A stretch of 64,000 nucleotides of DNA from Flaccisagitta enflata. Its lineage: Eukaryota > Chaetognatha > Sagittoidea > Aphragmophora. This document shows, piece after piece, positions 1-12,132 of this stretch (within the stretch, counting starts at the first letter, position 1; each line of letters starts with the position of its first letter). Below the pieces are notes generated by a model. It was not told the DNA's origin and ran no database searches. It saw only the letters and a list, made by a program, of their open reading frames with translations. The stretch covers positions 62,372,001-62,436,000 of the forward strand of contig OZ231126.1 in the NCBI GenBank assembly GCA_965153355.1, given 5' to 3'. Made by a program: the position numbers and the translations under genes.

Positions 1-43
1 GGTGAAAGGTTCAAAGTTGGATCTCTTTTTTTTCAGGAGCAAA

Positions 44-196
<153 letters not shown>

Positions 197-546
197 CAGA
201 AAGAGAAAGAGAGAAAAGGGAAAGAAAAGAAAAAAGAGAGAGAGAGAGATAGATAGATAGATAGTTTATACCACAGAGACAGAGAAGGTGTCTAAGGGCA
301 TCATGACGTCAAACATTTCAAACATGAAGTGATACTGATTTTTCTTTTCTTTTCTTTTGTTGCTTTGGTTTCTGATGGTGTATTTTCCTCGAATAACGTT
401 GATTTTCCTCATCCGCATGGCGCCGTGTTTCAGCATCAGTCTTTTCTTTGTCTTTTGTTTTGTTGATATGGAAGGAGAGGAGTTAGCTTGGCTAAGCGCA
501 CAGACAGACCAAACGCGGGACACATGATAGCCCCAGATGTACACGA

Positions 547-613
<67 letters not shown>

Positions 614-630
614 GAGGCAGAGCTGGAGAC

Positions 631-661
<31 letters not shown>

Positions 662-820
662 TGAGAGAGAAGAGAGAAAGGGCAAAGAGAAAGACAAAGA
701 GAGACTTGGCAGAAACAGAGAGAGAAAAATTGAGGACAGTAACAGTAAGAGAGACAGATGTGAGAGAGACAGAAAAGAGACAAGAGAAAAATAGAATTTG
801 ATGTTTTTTTTTTTTTTTTA

Positions 821-870
821 AACAAGGCCGGATACACAGCTACCCCAGTCGCGTGTGGGTGGGCATTATA
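821..870 (+). mobile_element. AACAAGGCC element, 5' end only
   Basis: Starts AACAAGGCCGGATACACAGC and carries the inner motif AGTCGCGTGT at 847-856 followed by GGGTGGGC. After that the sequence changes to AT-rich DNA, so this copy is truncated after about 50 bases. Its mirror copy is at 10,289-10,335. Confidence 0.7.
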
Positions 871-1208
871 ACTTTATTAAATATTATTAAAAGAATTCTA
901 TTTTCATTTAAAAGTATATGTTGTGACATATCAAACTTATCAGAATTTCAACAGGATAATCAATTTGCAGGTCATATTCTACTTGGTAAAAGTTGGATTT
1001 TTGCCGACTAGGTAGCATGACAGCCGACTGTAATTTTTGGAGAAAGTTGAAGGTTTGGCTCCGGCATCGACCTTCTGACCGGGGCACAACCCCAACTTCG
1101 GAACTGAAGTTAAAGTTGTCATCCAACTTCGGTTTGCAGGAGTCAGGAGTCAGTATGTAGTAGGTGAAAGGTTCAAAGTTGGATCTTTTTTTTTCAGGAG
1201 CAAAAGAA

Positions 1209-1263
<55 letters not shown>

Positions 1264-1283
1264 CAGAAGACAAACAGAGAGAG

Positions 1284-1335
1284 TTCCGCCCCTGCCCACC
1301 CGTCCGCAACTGATGGCCGTGTATCCGGCCTTGTT
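1284..1335 (-). mobile_element. AACAAGGCC element, 5' end, left arm only
   Basis: Reads GGCCTTGTT at its right edge, preceded by CGTGTATCC and GCCCCTGCCCACCCG, the reverse complement of the element's 5' end. It sits inside a (GA)n region. The equivalent part of the right arm (about 9,476-9,660) has only (CT)n and a TTTGCTCCTGAAAA block, so this piece is an arm-specific insertion or loss. Confidence 0.65.
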
Positions 1336-1377
1336 TCTTCATTTTCTCAAATGAAAATTAATTTATTAGAGACAGAG

Positions 1378-1418
<41 letters not shown>

Positions 1419-1579
1419 AAGAAAAATAGAGAAAAAGAAAGGGACAGAGAGAGACAAAGAGAGACAGAGAGAGACAGAGAGAGAGAAAAAAATGAGGAAC
1501 AGTAACAGTGAGAGAGAGACAGATATTGAGAGACAGAAAAAGAGACAGAGAGAAAAAATAGAATTTGATGTTTTTTTAA

Positions 1580-1779
1580 AACAAGGCCGGATACACAGCT
1601 ACCCCAGTCGCGTGTTGGTGGGCATGGGCCGTATTTGAGGTCTGTGGAGCATTTGGGCAGGAGCGGTAAAAGCGAAAACCCCGTAAACGCCGAAAAAGTA
1701 AAGTATGACGGACGGACCAACGGACTGACAGACGGACTGACGGACCAACGGATGGACCAAAAAAGCGGGGTGTGAGTGG
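1580..1779 (+). mobile_element. AACAAGGCC element, subfamily A, decayed 3' end
   Basis: Begins AACAAGGCCGG, has inner motif AGTCGCGTGT, a GTAAAGTATGACGG box and a (GGAC/ACGG) core near 1,705-1,760, then GCGGGGTGTGAGTGG. The 3' hairpin is missing or decayed. Apparent short proteins rich in PSVRPSV on the opposite strand come from the ACGG core and are not genes. Mirror copy at 9,131-9,327. Confidence 0.7.
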
Positions 1780-1929
1780 ATATTGCAACTGAAAATTCTC
1801 GGTAGCATTTTCATGTTTTCATGCCATGGAGAATTCTTCGTAGCATTGATTCATCAATTGATTCTCAGTTTCAATAACAATTGTGTGAAAGAGACTTGCT
1901 ACTGAGAATAGATTTGTTTTCTCTCTCTC

Positions 1930-2093
<164 letters not shown>

Positions 2094-2193
2094 TTCTCTC
2101 TTTCTCACTCTCTCTCTCAATTAGTCTCTCTCTCTTTTGCTATTTCATCTTAGTTCAATGAGCAAGTTTCAAGTAGAACAGAGCATCTTCTAA

Positions 2194-2241
2194 AACAAGG
2201 CAAAGACCTTTAAGTCGCGTGTGGTTGTCAAGACTAAAGGA
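2194..2241 (+). mobile_element. AACAAGGCC element, 5' end, truncated by next copy
   Basis: AACAAGGC at 2,194 with inner motif AGTCGCGTGT, ending where another copy begins at 2,242. The arrangement suggests a second element landed in or next to the first. Mirror at 8,811-8,858. Confidence 0.6.
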
Positions 2242-2653
2242 AACAAGGCCAACACCTATAAGTCGCGTGCAAGACTTACAGACTAAGAACGACTTAGAAT
2301 GACTTAGAATGACTTAGAATGACTTAGAATGACTTAGAATGACTTAGAATGACTTAAAATGACCAAAAAGGACATGAAATGACTAAAACACCTGATGACC
2401 AAAAATGACTTTAAATTAACTTAAAATGACTTAGAATGACTTAAAATGACTTAGAATGACTCAAAATGACTTAGAATAACTAATAATGACTAAAAAAGAC
2501 TAAAAATGACCTAAGAGTTGAAGTTATATAACAAAAAAAGTAAAGTGTGAGGGACCGACGGACCGATGGACGGACCGACGGACAGACCGACGGACGGACC
2601 GACGGACGGACCAACAAAGCGGGGTGTAGAGTCGCGTGCACGTGACTAAAAAA
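2242..2653 (+). mobile_element. AACAAGGCC element with 10-bp core array, full length
   Basis: Complete architecture: AACAAGGCC at 2,242; inner motif AGTCGCGTGC at 2,261-2,270; a long array of TGACTTAGAA-type decamers (about 2,280-2,515); GTAAAGTGTGA; a (ACGG)n core; GCGGGGTGTAG; and a 3' hairpin AGTCGCGTGCACGTGACT at 2,630-2,647 followed by A residues. The hairpin's last ten bases are the reverse complement of the inner motif at 9 of 10 positions. Comparable to Helentron-derived HINE/DINE-1 elements, which also carry GTCY-type microsatellites and 3' hairpins. Family assignment is inference. Confidence 0.8.
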
Positions 2654-2954
2654 AACCTGTGTAACCGAGGGATGGATGGAGTGACCAACCAACCAACCAA
2701 CCAACTGGCAAACAGACAGAGCAGGTCATAGATTCCCATGCAAGCAACTAAAAATGAATGTCAAACAAAAGAAGGAAAAAAAAGACAGACAGAAAAAAAG
2801 AAAGGACGGACGGACAAGAAGAAGGAAGGAAATTAACAAATAAAAAAAAGAAAATTAAGATAAAAACAGAAAAAAAAAAAGGAAGGAAAATAATGAACTA
2901 AACAAAAATTCAAAAAAAGAAAGAAAAAAATTTAAAAAAGGTATAAAAAGATGA

Positions 2955-3165
2955 AACAAGGCCAACAACCATAAGTTGCCTGCAAGACATACATATTGAC
3001 ATAGAATGACTTGAAATTACTTGGTATACTCCAAACTTAAATGACTTAAGGAAATGAAATTGACAAAAAAAAGTAAAACATTGATGGACCAACAGAGAGA
3101 CTAACAGATGGATGGATGGACAGACAAAGTGGGGTGTAGAGTCACATGCGTGCAGCTAGTATAGA
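2955..3165 (+). mobile_element. AACAAGGCC element, diverged copy
   Basis: AACAAGGCC at 2,955, inner motif AGTTGCCTGC, a few decamer-like units, AAAAGTAAAACATTGATGGA, GGAC-type core, GTGGGGTGTAGAGTCACATG and a decayed 3' hairpin. It abuts the next copy at 3,166. Mirror at 7,871-8,081. Confidence 0.7.
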
Positions 3166-3330
3166 AACAAGGCCGGTAACACAGCCAATACTAGTTGCGG
3201 ACAGGTGGGCAGGGGCGGAAATGCGCGTTTCCCACTTTTCAACTCAATCACCATGACAGATGGACCAACGGACCAATGGACGGACAGACGGACAAACCCT
3301 CTTATAGAGTTGCGTGTCTGCAACTTAAAA
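3166..3330 (+). mobile_element. AACAAGGCC element, subfamily B, full length
   Basis: Subfamily B has a different body after the inner motif: CAATACTAG, then AGTTGCGGAC at 3,193-3,202, then GGGCAGGGGCGGAAATG, TTTTCAACTCAATCACCATG, an ACGG-type core and CCTCTTATAGAG. The 3' hairpin at 3,308-3,325 is AGTTGCGTGTCTGCAACT. Its last ten bases complement the inner motif at 9 of 10 positions, including the T that replaces the usual C. Mirror at 7,706-7,870. Confidence 0.8.
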
Positions 3331-3346
3331 AAGAAAGAGAAAAAAG

Positions 3347-3418
<72 letters not shown>

Positions 3419-3454
3419 AAGAAAAGTAAAGAGAAATAAAAACAAGGCACTTCT

Positions 3455-3621
3455 TGTTACAAATTGATACCAGATGGACCTTTGAAATGCGGGAGATAAG
3501 AAATGTCTCTCCTCTCTCTTGGGTATAAAAGCAGCTCGATCTAGTGTCTCAGGGCTGATTCTTCACTGATTCAACCGCTTGTATTAAATACATTCTATAT
3601 ACCCCAACCCTCGTCTTATCA
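3455..3621 (+). mobile_element. LTR-like segment (possible solo LTR), left arm
   Basis: A 167-bp block starting TGTTAC and ending TTATCA, with a TATAAAAG box at about 3,523 and an AATACATT region near 3,585, followed by TTGGACCC, which could be a primer-binding-site remnant. This is the layout of a short retrotransposon LTR. No internal coding region, second LTR in direct orientation or target-site duplication was found. A plain promoter is the alternative. Confidence 0.4.
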
Positions 3622-3967
3622 TTGGACCCTTATTCCCTTAGGAAATAAAAGTAAAAAATTAAGCAAGATGAAAATTAAAAAAGACAAGATGAAAAAAAGA
3701 ACAAGATGAAAAAAATTCAAAATTTGATATTTGGTTTTTTAATTTAAAAGAAATTTGACTCAATCAAAAAAAATGAAGTAACTTCGAACTTTGGTTTCTG
3801 ACTTTGGCAAACTTTGGATTCGGTTTTGGGAACAAAATCACTGTAATCTTCGGCTTTGGTTTGACTTTGGTTTACCTACCTTTGGTCTACCACTAACCAA
3901 CATTAATAGTAGGGCAACGGGTATCACTGACCACATATTGCCCAAAGGCGACTGGTTTCTCTCTCTT

Positions 3968-4191
<224 letters not shown>

Positions 4192-4197
4192 TCTGAC

Positions 4198-4422
4198 CTG
4201 GTTTGGTGGTGTTGCAATTTCCAATATATGTGTACCAATTCAATTGAGTGCATGAAGCTTGGCATTCTCTGCTTTCTGAGCAAACATCCATAGTTGAGCA
4301 AAGTCCAGCATCAGTGCACAATGTAAATTCATCGCTGTTGCAGTTCGTATATCTGTCAATTCCCATCTCGGAACATGATCTTGTTCCATCGCACGTTTCG
4401 TTCTTCGGGCACAATCCGATTT
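4198..4422 (-). CDS. Cysteine-rich internal exon, left arm copy
   Basis: A 225-base open stretch bordered on its own strand by TTTGTTGCAG before it and GTCAGA after it, the expected acceptor and donor. Both borders are phase 1, so the exon is symmetric (75 codons), as is usual for shuffled extracellular modules. It encodes ten cysteines spaced C-x5-C-x5-C-x10-C-x7-C-x5-C-x5-C-x5-C-x3-C-x11-C and two N-glycosylation sequons (NET, NTT), which points to a secreted or extracellular domain. I do not recognise the family. The upstream ATG in the same frame lies in the intron and is not taken as a start. The predicted sequence is identical to the copy at 6,640-6,864. No other exon of the gene was found in the window. 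Confidence 0.6.
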
Positions 4423-4430
4423 CTGCAACA

Positions 4431-4740
4431 AACAAGGCAAACATCATGAGTTGCATGCGGGATGTACATAACTTATATTGACTTTGAATGACTCAAAAAG
4501 ACATAAAATGATGTAAAATGACTCAATTTGCCAAATTGACCTCATTGACTTGAATGACTTTTGTTGACTTAAGATAAATTACAATGACTTAGATTAACTT
4601 AAAATGACTTAAAGTGACCTATAAAGAATAAAAATGACTTTAAAAAGAAAGAAAAGTAAAGTTTGATCCGCAGACCGGCGGACGGACAGACAGACAAAGT
4701 CGGGTGTTGAGTTACGTGCAGTCGTGCACGCGACTAAGAA
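4431..4740 (+). mobile_element. AACAAGGCC element beside the exon, left arm
   Basis: AACAAGGC at 4,431, inner motif AGTTGCATGC at 4,449-4,458, degenerate TGACTTAAAA-type units, AAAGTAAAGTTTGA, GGAC-type core, and a hairpin at 4,710-4,735 ending CGCGACTAAG. Its 5' edge lies 8 bases from the exon's acceptor dinucleotide. Mirror copy 6,322-6,631. Confidence 0.75.
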
Positions 4741-5230
4741 AAATGGTAACTAAACCCAAAAACAACAGGCCGCTCAAGCGTCACTTTGCCTCATTAATTT
4801 CATTTACTATTGTGGTTTTGAGGTAATAGGGCAGCAGCCTCGGAGGGTCAATGACCTAAGATTCCACACAGAGGAATTTTGTTTTGGGTTTTAACGTGCA
4901 TGAGCGTAATCATTGGTTTGAAGGGTCTGGTCATTAAAATGCGAATCCTCCTTGGAAAAATCTTTCAGTGAATTTTCAATCCACTGAAGTGCTGAAGTGG
5001 GAATTTTTTATTCCCACATCAGTGGAATAAGTTTTTACTTGAAAAAAATAATGACAACAATTCTTTCTTGATTTTGATTCTCTCAGTCATATGTAACTTC
5101 TTGTTTCATGCTCAATGTGACAAATAGAAAAAGAGTAAAAAATAGAAAATTACTATCACTAAAAAATATATCGGCGAGATGGGTTTAAGTTGATTTATTC
5201 ATAAGTAAATACATAAAACATTTTTCAAAC
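4741..5230. other. Unique-looking arm sequence, no gene
   Basis: Holds a fragment resembling the second element family at about 4,826-4,880 (GGGCAGCAGCCTCGGAGGG, then TCAATGACCTAAG), a small hairpin region with GTGGGAAT and ATTCCCAC near 4,998-5,025, and the 3' flank of the Tc1 remnant with AATAAA-type signals. No coding frame supported. The same sequence is in the right arm at about 5,840-6,320. Confidence 0.6.
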
Positions 5231-5234
5231 ATGA

Positions 5235-5387
5235 CTAGTACTTAGTGTGACTTCTGTTGGAATTAACTTCTGCTTTCATCCACTTAGGTATACTCTTGTA
5301 GCGGCATCGGAGGTAAGAAGGCTTGATGTTCTCCCACTTCCTAAAAGCCATTTGTTTTACTTTTGATACTGACATTGATATAACATC
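5235..5387 (-). pseudogene. Tc1/mariner transposase C-terminus, better-preserved remnant
   Basis: On the minus strand the frame ending at the TAG at 5,235-5,237 reads VKQMAFRKWENI, then YKSIPKWMKAEVNS and finally HTKY before the stop. Tc1-family transposases end in this way: a tryptophan-containing helix, an S-[IM]-P motif, then a terminal T-K-Y. Only about 50 codons are left; an in-frame TAG lies upstream near 5,400, so the gene is dead. The catalytic DDE part was not found. It faces outward from the palindrome centre, opposite to the remnant at 5,708-5,836. Confidence 0.65.
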
Positions 5388-5834
5388 TCCTTTCTATGAG
5401 ACCATATGGTAGTTTAATTTTGTTCAAGATGATTATTTCTAGACCAGGCTACTGTTTTGTGCCATGATACAAATGCCATTTTTGCATCTCAGCGGTTCAC
5501 TGTACAAGTTGTTTGTCTTTGACAACTCATTGCTGCGAACAATGAAATTCAAAGTGTAACTTTTGCGCCATTTTCGCCATGAGGTAGCAATCTTAATTTG
5601 CTCCATTTGGTCGGAAATTCGATGCAAAAAGGAAATGGCATTTGTATCATGTTTAAGCCTGATCGTCATCTTGAGCTAAATAAACTACCATGTCTCATAG
5701 AAAAAGGAGATGATATCTAATATCAGAAAATATCAAAAGTAAAACAAATAACTTTGCAAGAGAGTGGAAGCAAACCTCTTTTCGATGCTTGCAAACACCT
5801 GGGTGTGAAGCAAGTTAATGTCACACTAAGTGCT
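5235..5834. other. Centre of the inverted repeat, diverged inverted Tc1 fragments
   Basis: Identity between the arms drops abruptly at the stop codon of the transposase remnants (5,235 and 5,836). Inside, the two halves are still alignable in inverted orientation (for example 5,350-5,365 with 5,735-5,750, and the block at 5,463-5,480 with 5,634-5,651) but with many substitutions and indels. So the centre is an older, diverged inverted repeat inside a younger, near-identical one. It has no intact gene. Confidence 0.75.
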
Positions 5835-5836
5835 AG
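5708..5836 (+). pseudogene. Tc1/mariner transposase C-terminus, decayed remnant
   Basis: Alignable with 5,235-5,387 in reverse complement: GTAAAACAAAT at about 5,742, a W codon in GAGAGTGGAAG, and TCACACTAAGTGCTAG at the end (HTKC then stop, where the partner has HTKY). Indels and in-frame stops disrupt it. It shows the two transposase ends diverged long before the outer arms. Confidence 0.55.
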
Positions 5837-6321
5837 TGTGTTTGAAAAATGTTTTATGTATTTACTTATGAATAAATCAACTTAAACCCATCTCGCCGAT
5901 ATATTTTTTAGTGATAGTAATTTTCTATTTTTTACTCTTTTTCTATTTGTCACATTGAGCATGAAACAAGAAGTTACATATGACTGAGAGAATCAAAATC
6001 AAGAAAGAATTGTTGTCATTATTTTTTTCAAGTAAAAACTTATTCCACTGATGTGGGAATAAAAAATTCCCACTTCAGTGGATTGAAAATTCACTGAAAG
6101 ATTTTTCCAAGGAGGATTCGCATTTTAATGACCAGACCCTTCAAACCAATGATTACGCTCATGCACGTTAAAACCCAAAACAAAATTCCTCTGTGTGGAA
6201 TCTTAGGTCATTGACCCTCCGAGGCTGCTGCCCTATTACCTCAAAACCACAATAGTAAATGAAATTAATGAGGCAAAGTGACGCTTGAGCGGCCTGTTGT
6301 TTTTGGGTTTAGTTACCATTT

Positions 6322-6631
6322 TTCTTAGTCGCGTGCACGACTGCACGTAACTCAACACCCGACTTTGTCTGTCTGTCCGTCCGCCGGTCTGCGGATCAAA
6401 CTTTACTTTTCTTTCTTTTTAAAGTCATTTTTATTCTTTATAGGTCACTTTAAGTCATTTTAAGTTAATCTAAGTCATTGTAATTTATCTTAAGTCAACA
6501 AAAGTCATTCAAGTCAATGAGGTCAATTTGGCAAATTGAGTCATTTTACATCATTTTATGTCTTTTTGAGTCATTCAAAGTCAATATAAGTTATGTACAT
6601 CCCGCATGCAACTCATGATGTTTGCCTTGTT
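6322..6631 (-). mobile_element. AACAAGGCC element beside the exon, right arm
   Basis: Reverse-complement partner of 4,431-4,740. Its 5' terminus on the minus strand supplies TTTGCCTTGTT in the polypyrimidine tract of the exon at 6,640. Confidence 0.75.
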
Positions 6632-6639
6632 TGTTGCAG

Positions 6640-6864
6640 AAATCGGATTGTGCCCGAAGAACGAAACGTGCGATGGAACAAGATCATGTTCCGAGATGGG
6701 AATTGACAGATATACGAACTGCAACAGCGATGAATTTACATTGTGCACTGATGCTGGACTTTGCTCAACTATGGATGTTTGCTCAGAAAGCAGAGAATGC
6801 CAAGCTTCATGCACTCAATTGAATTGGTACACATATATTGGAAATTGCAACACCACCAAACCAG
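6640..6864 (+). CDS. Cysteine-rich internal exon, right arm copy
   Basis: Identical predicted product to 4,198-4,422, in opposite orientation, so the two copies read outward from the centre. The acceptor tract TTTGCCTTGTTTGTTGCAG at 6,621-6,639 is partly made of the terminus of an AACAAGGCC element (GGCCTTGTT-type end at 6,625-6,631). The donor is CAG followed by GTCAGA at 6,865, then (GA)n. Ten cysteines, two sequons, phase 1-1. The perfect protein identity suggests recent duplication, gene conversion, or assembly duplication of a single locus. Function unknown. Confidence 0.6.
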
Positions 6865-6870
6865 GTCAGA

Positions 6871-7044
<174 letters not shown>

Positions 7045-7390
7045 AAGAGAGAGAAACCAGTCGCCTTTGGGCAATATGTGGTCAGTGATACCCGTTGCCC
7101 TACTATTAATGTTGGTTAGTGGTAGACCAAAGGTAGGTAAACCAAAGTCAAACCAAAGCCGAAGATTACAGTGATTTTGTTCCCAAAACCGAATCCAAAG
7201 TTTGCCAAAGTCAGAAACCAAAGTTCGAAGTTACTTCATTTTTTTTGATTGAGTCAAATTTCTTTTAAATTAAAAAACCAAATATCAAATTTTGAATTTT
7301 TTTCATCTTGTTCTTTTTTTCATCTTGTCTTTTTTAATTTTCATCTTGCTTAATTTTTTACTTTTATTTCCTAAGGGAATAAGGGTCCAA

Positions 7391-7557
7391 TGATAAGACG
7401 AGGGTTGGGGTATATAGAATGTATTTAATACAAGCGGTTGAATCAGTGAAGAATCAGCCCTGAGACACTAGATCGAGCTGCTTTTATACCCAAGAGAGAG
7501 GAGAGACATTTCTTATCTCCCGCATTTCAAAGGTCCATCTGGTATCAATTTGTAACA
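7391..7557 (-). mobile_element. LTR-like segment, right arm
   Basis: Mirror of 3,455-3,621, same length of 167 bp, TATA box on the minus strand. It shows that the two arms keep this segment unchanged while the adjacent microsatellites differ. Confidence 0.4.
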
Positions 7558-7593
7558 AGAAGTGCCTTGTTTTTATTTCTCTTTACTTTTCTT

Positions 7594-7596
<3 letters not shown>

Positions 7597-7683
<87 letters not shown>
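7597..7683. repeat. (CT)n microsatellite
   Basis: Pure CT of about 87 bp. The left-arm equivalent at 3,355-3,415 is shorter and has a TG interruption. Confidence 0.95.
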
Positions 7684-7689
<6 letters not shown>

Positions 7690-7705
7690 CTTTTTTCTCT
7701 TTCTT

Positions 7706-7870
7706 TTTTAAGTTGCAGACACGCAACTCTATAAGAGGGTTTGTCCGTCTGTCCGTCCATTGGTCCGTTGGTCCATCTGTCATGGTGATTGAGTTGAAAA
7801 GTGGGAAACGCGCATTTCCGCCCCTGCCCACCTGTCCGCAACTAGTATTGGCTGTGTTACCGGCCTTGTT
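7706..7870 (-). mobile_element. AACAAGGCC element, subfamily B, right arm
   Basis: Mirror of 3,166-3,330 with the hairpin AGTTGCAGACACGCAACT at 7,711-7,728 (plus-strand reading). Confidence 0.8.
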
Positions 7871-8081
7871 TCTATACTAGCTGCACGCATGTGACTCTAC
7901 ACCCCACTTTGTCTGTCCATCCATCCATCTGTTAGTCTCTCTGTTGGTCCATCAATGTTTTACTTTTTTTTGTCAATTTCATTTCCTTAAGTCATTTAAG
8001 TTTGGAGTATACCAAGTAATTTCAAGTCATTCTATGTCAATATGTATGTCTTGCAGGCAACTTATGGTTGTTGGCCTTGTT
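7871..8081 (-). mobile_element. AACAAGGCC element, diverged copy, right arm
   Basis: Mirror of 2,955-3,165, directly adjoining the previous copy; ends GGCCTTGTT at about 8,073-8,081. Confidence 0.7.
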
Positions 8082-8383
8082 TCATCTTTTTATACCTTTT
8101 TTAAATTTTTTTCTTTCTTTTTTTGAATTTTTGTTTAGTTCATTATTTTCCTTCCTTTTTTTTTTTTCTGTTTTTATCTTAATTTTCTTTTTTTTATTTG
8201 TTAATTTCCTTCCTTCTTCTTGTCCGTCCGTCCTTTCTTTTTTTCTGTCTGTCTTTTTTTTCCTTCTTTTGTTTGACATTCATTTTTAGTTGCTTGCATG
8301 GGAATCTATGACCTGCTCTGTCTGTTTGCCAGTTGGTTGGTTGGTTGGTTGGTCACTCCATCCATCCCTCGGTTACACAGGTT

Positions 8384-8810
8384 TTTTTTAGTCACGTGCA
8401 CGCGACTCTACACCCCGCTTTGTTGGTCCGTCCGTCGGTCCGTCCGTCGGTCTGTCCGTCGGTCCGTCCATCGGTCCGTCGGTCCCTCACACTTTACTTT
8501 TTTTGTTATATAACTTCAACTCTTAGGTCATTTTTAGTCTTTTTTAGTCATTATTAGTTATTCTAAGTCATTTTGAGTCATTCCAAGTCATTTTAAGTCA
8601 TTCTAAGTCATTTTCAGTTAATTTAAAGTCATTTTGGTCATCAGGTGTTTACCTCATTTTTGGTCATTAGGTTTTTTTGTCATTTTAAGTCCTTTTTGGT
8701 CATTTTAGGTCATTCGAAGTCATTGAAAGTCATTCTAAGTCACTCTAAGTCATTCTAAGTCGTTCTTAGTCTGTAAGTCTTGCACGCGACTTATAGGTGT
8801 TGGCCTTGTT
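8384..8810 (-). mobile_element. AACAAGGCC element with 10-bp core array, right arm
   Basis: Mirror of 2,242-2,653. Hairpin at 8,390-8,407, ACGG core at about 8,424-8,490, then an AAGTCATTCT-type array to about 8,775. This array has substitutions and an additional block relative to the left arm, so the internal repeats evolve faster than the ends. Followed by the truncated copy 8,811-8,858. Confidence 0.8.
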
Positions 8811-8958
8811 TCCTTTAGTCTTGACAACCACACGCGACTTAAAGGTCTTTGCCTTGTTTTAGAAGATGCTCTGTTCTACTTGAAACTTGCTCATTGAACT
8901 AAGATGAAATAGCAAAAGAGAGAGAGACTAATTGAGAGAGAGAGTGAGAAAGAGAGAA

Positions 8959-8990
<32 letters not shown>

Positions 8991-9130
8991 CAAATCTATT
9001 CTCAGTAGCAAGTCTCTTTCACACAATTGTTATTGAAACTGAGAATCAATTGATGAATCAATGCTACGAAGAATTCTCCATGGCATGAAAACATGAAAAT
9101 GCTACCGAGAATTTTCAGTTGCAATATCCA

Positions 9131-9327
9131 CTCACACCCCGCTTTTTTGGTCCATCCGTTGGTCCGTCAGTCCGTCTGTCAGTCCGTTGGTCCGTCCGTC
9201 ATACTTTACTTTTTCGGCGTTTACGGGGTTTTCGCTTTTACCGCTCCTGCCCAAATGCTCCACAGACCTCAAATACGGCCCATGCCCACCAACACGCGAC
9301 TGGGGTAGCTGTGTATCCGGCCTTGTT
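9131..9327 (-). mobile_element. AACAAGGCC element, subfamily A, right arm
   Basis: Mirror of 1,580-1,779; ends TATCCGGCCTTGTT at 9,327. Confidence 0.7.
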
Positions 9328-9469
9328 TTAAAAAAACATCAAATTCTATTTTTTCTCTCTGTCTCTTTTTCTGTCTCTCAATATCTGTCTCTCTCTCACT
9401 GTTACTGTTCCTCATTTTTTTCTCTCTCTCTGTCTCTCTCTGTCTCTCTTTGTCTCTCTCTGTCTCTTT

Positions 9470-9950
<481 letters not shown>

Positions 9951-10288
9951 TTTTGCTCCTGAAAAAAAAAGATCCAACTTTGAACCTTTCACCTACTACA
10001 TACTGACTCCTGACTCCTGCAAACCGAAGTTGGATGACAACTTTAACTTCAGTTCCGAAGTTGGGGTTGTGCCCCGGTCAGAAGGTCGATGCCGGAGCCA
10101 AACCTTCAACTTTCTCCAAAAATTACAGTCGGCTGTCATGCTACCTAGTCGGCAAAAATCCAACTTTTACCAAGTAGAATATGACCTGCAAATTGATTAT
10201 CCTGTTGAAATTCTGATAAGTTTGATATGTCACAACATATACTTTTAAATGAAAATAGAATTCTTTTAATAATATTTAATAAAGTTAT

Positions 10289-10335
10289 AATGCCCACCCA
10301 CACGCGACTGGGGTAGCTGTGTATCCGGCCTTGTT
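10289..10335 (-). mobile_element. AACAAGGCC element, 5' end only, right arm
   Basis: Mirror of 821-870, reading CACGCGACTGGGGTAGC and ending TATCCGGCCTTGTT. Confidence 0.7.
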
Positions 10336-10502
10336 TAAAAAAAAAAAACATCAAATTCTATTTTTTCTCTCTGTCTCTTTTTCTGTCTCTCCATATCTGT
10401 CTCTCTCTCACTGTTACTGTCCCTCAATTTTTTCTCTCTCTCTGTCTCTCGCTGTCTCTCTTTGTCTTTCTCTGTCTCTTTCTCTCTCTCTCTTTCTCTC
10501 TC

Positions 10503-10747
<245 letters not shown>

Positions 10748-11101
10748 TACATCTGGGCCATCATGTGTCTGCTTGTCTGTCTGTGCGCTTAGCCGTTAAC
10801 TCCCTCTCCCTCCATATCAACAAAACAAAAGACAAAGAAAAGACTGATGCTGAAACACGGCGCCATGCGGATGAGGAAAATCAACGTTATTCGAGGAAAA
10901 TACACCATCAGAAACCAAAGCAACAAAAGAAAAGAAAAGAAAAATCATACTCTACTTCCACATGTTTGAAATGTTTGACGTCATGATGCCCTTAGACACC
11001 TTCGTCTCGTGGTATAAACGATATCTATCTATCTATCTCTCTTTCTCTCTCTTTTTTTCTTTTCTTTTCTTTCTCTCTCTCTTTCTCTTTCTGTCTCTCT
11101 T

Positions 11102-12132
<1,031 letters not shown>

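Noticed and set aside
5439-5669. A 76-codon minus-strand frame at the palindrome centre
   Set aside because: Overlaps the diverged inverted Tc1 fragments and shows no recognisable transposase motif in this frame.
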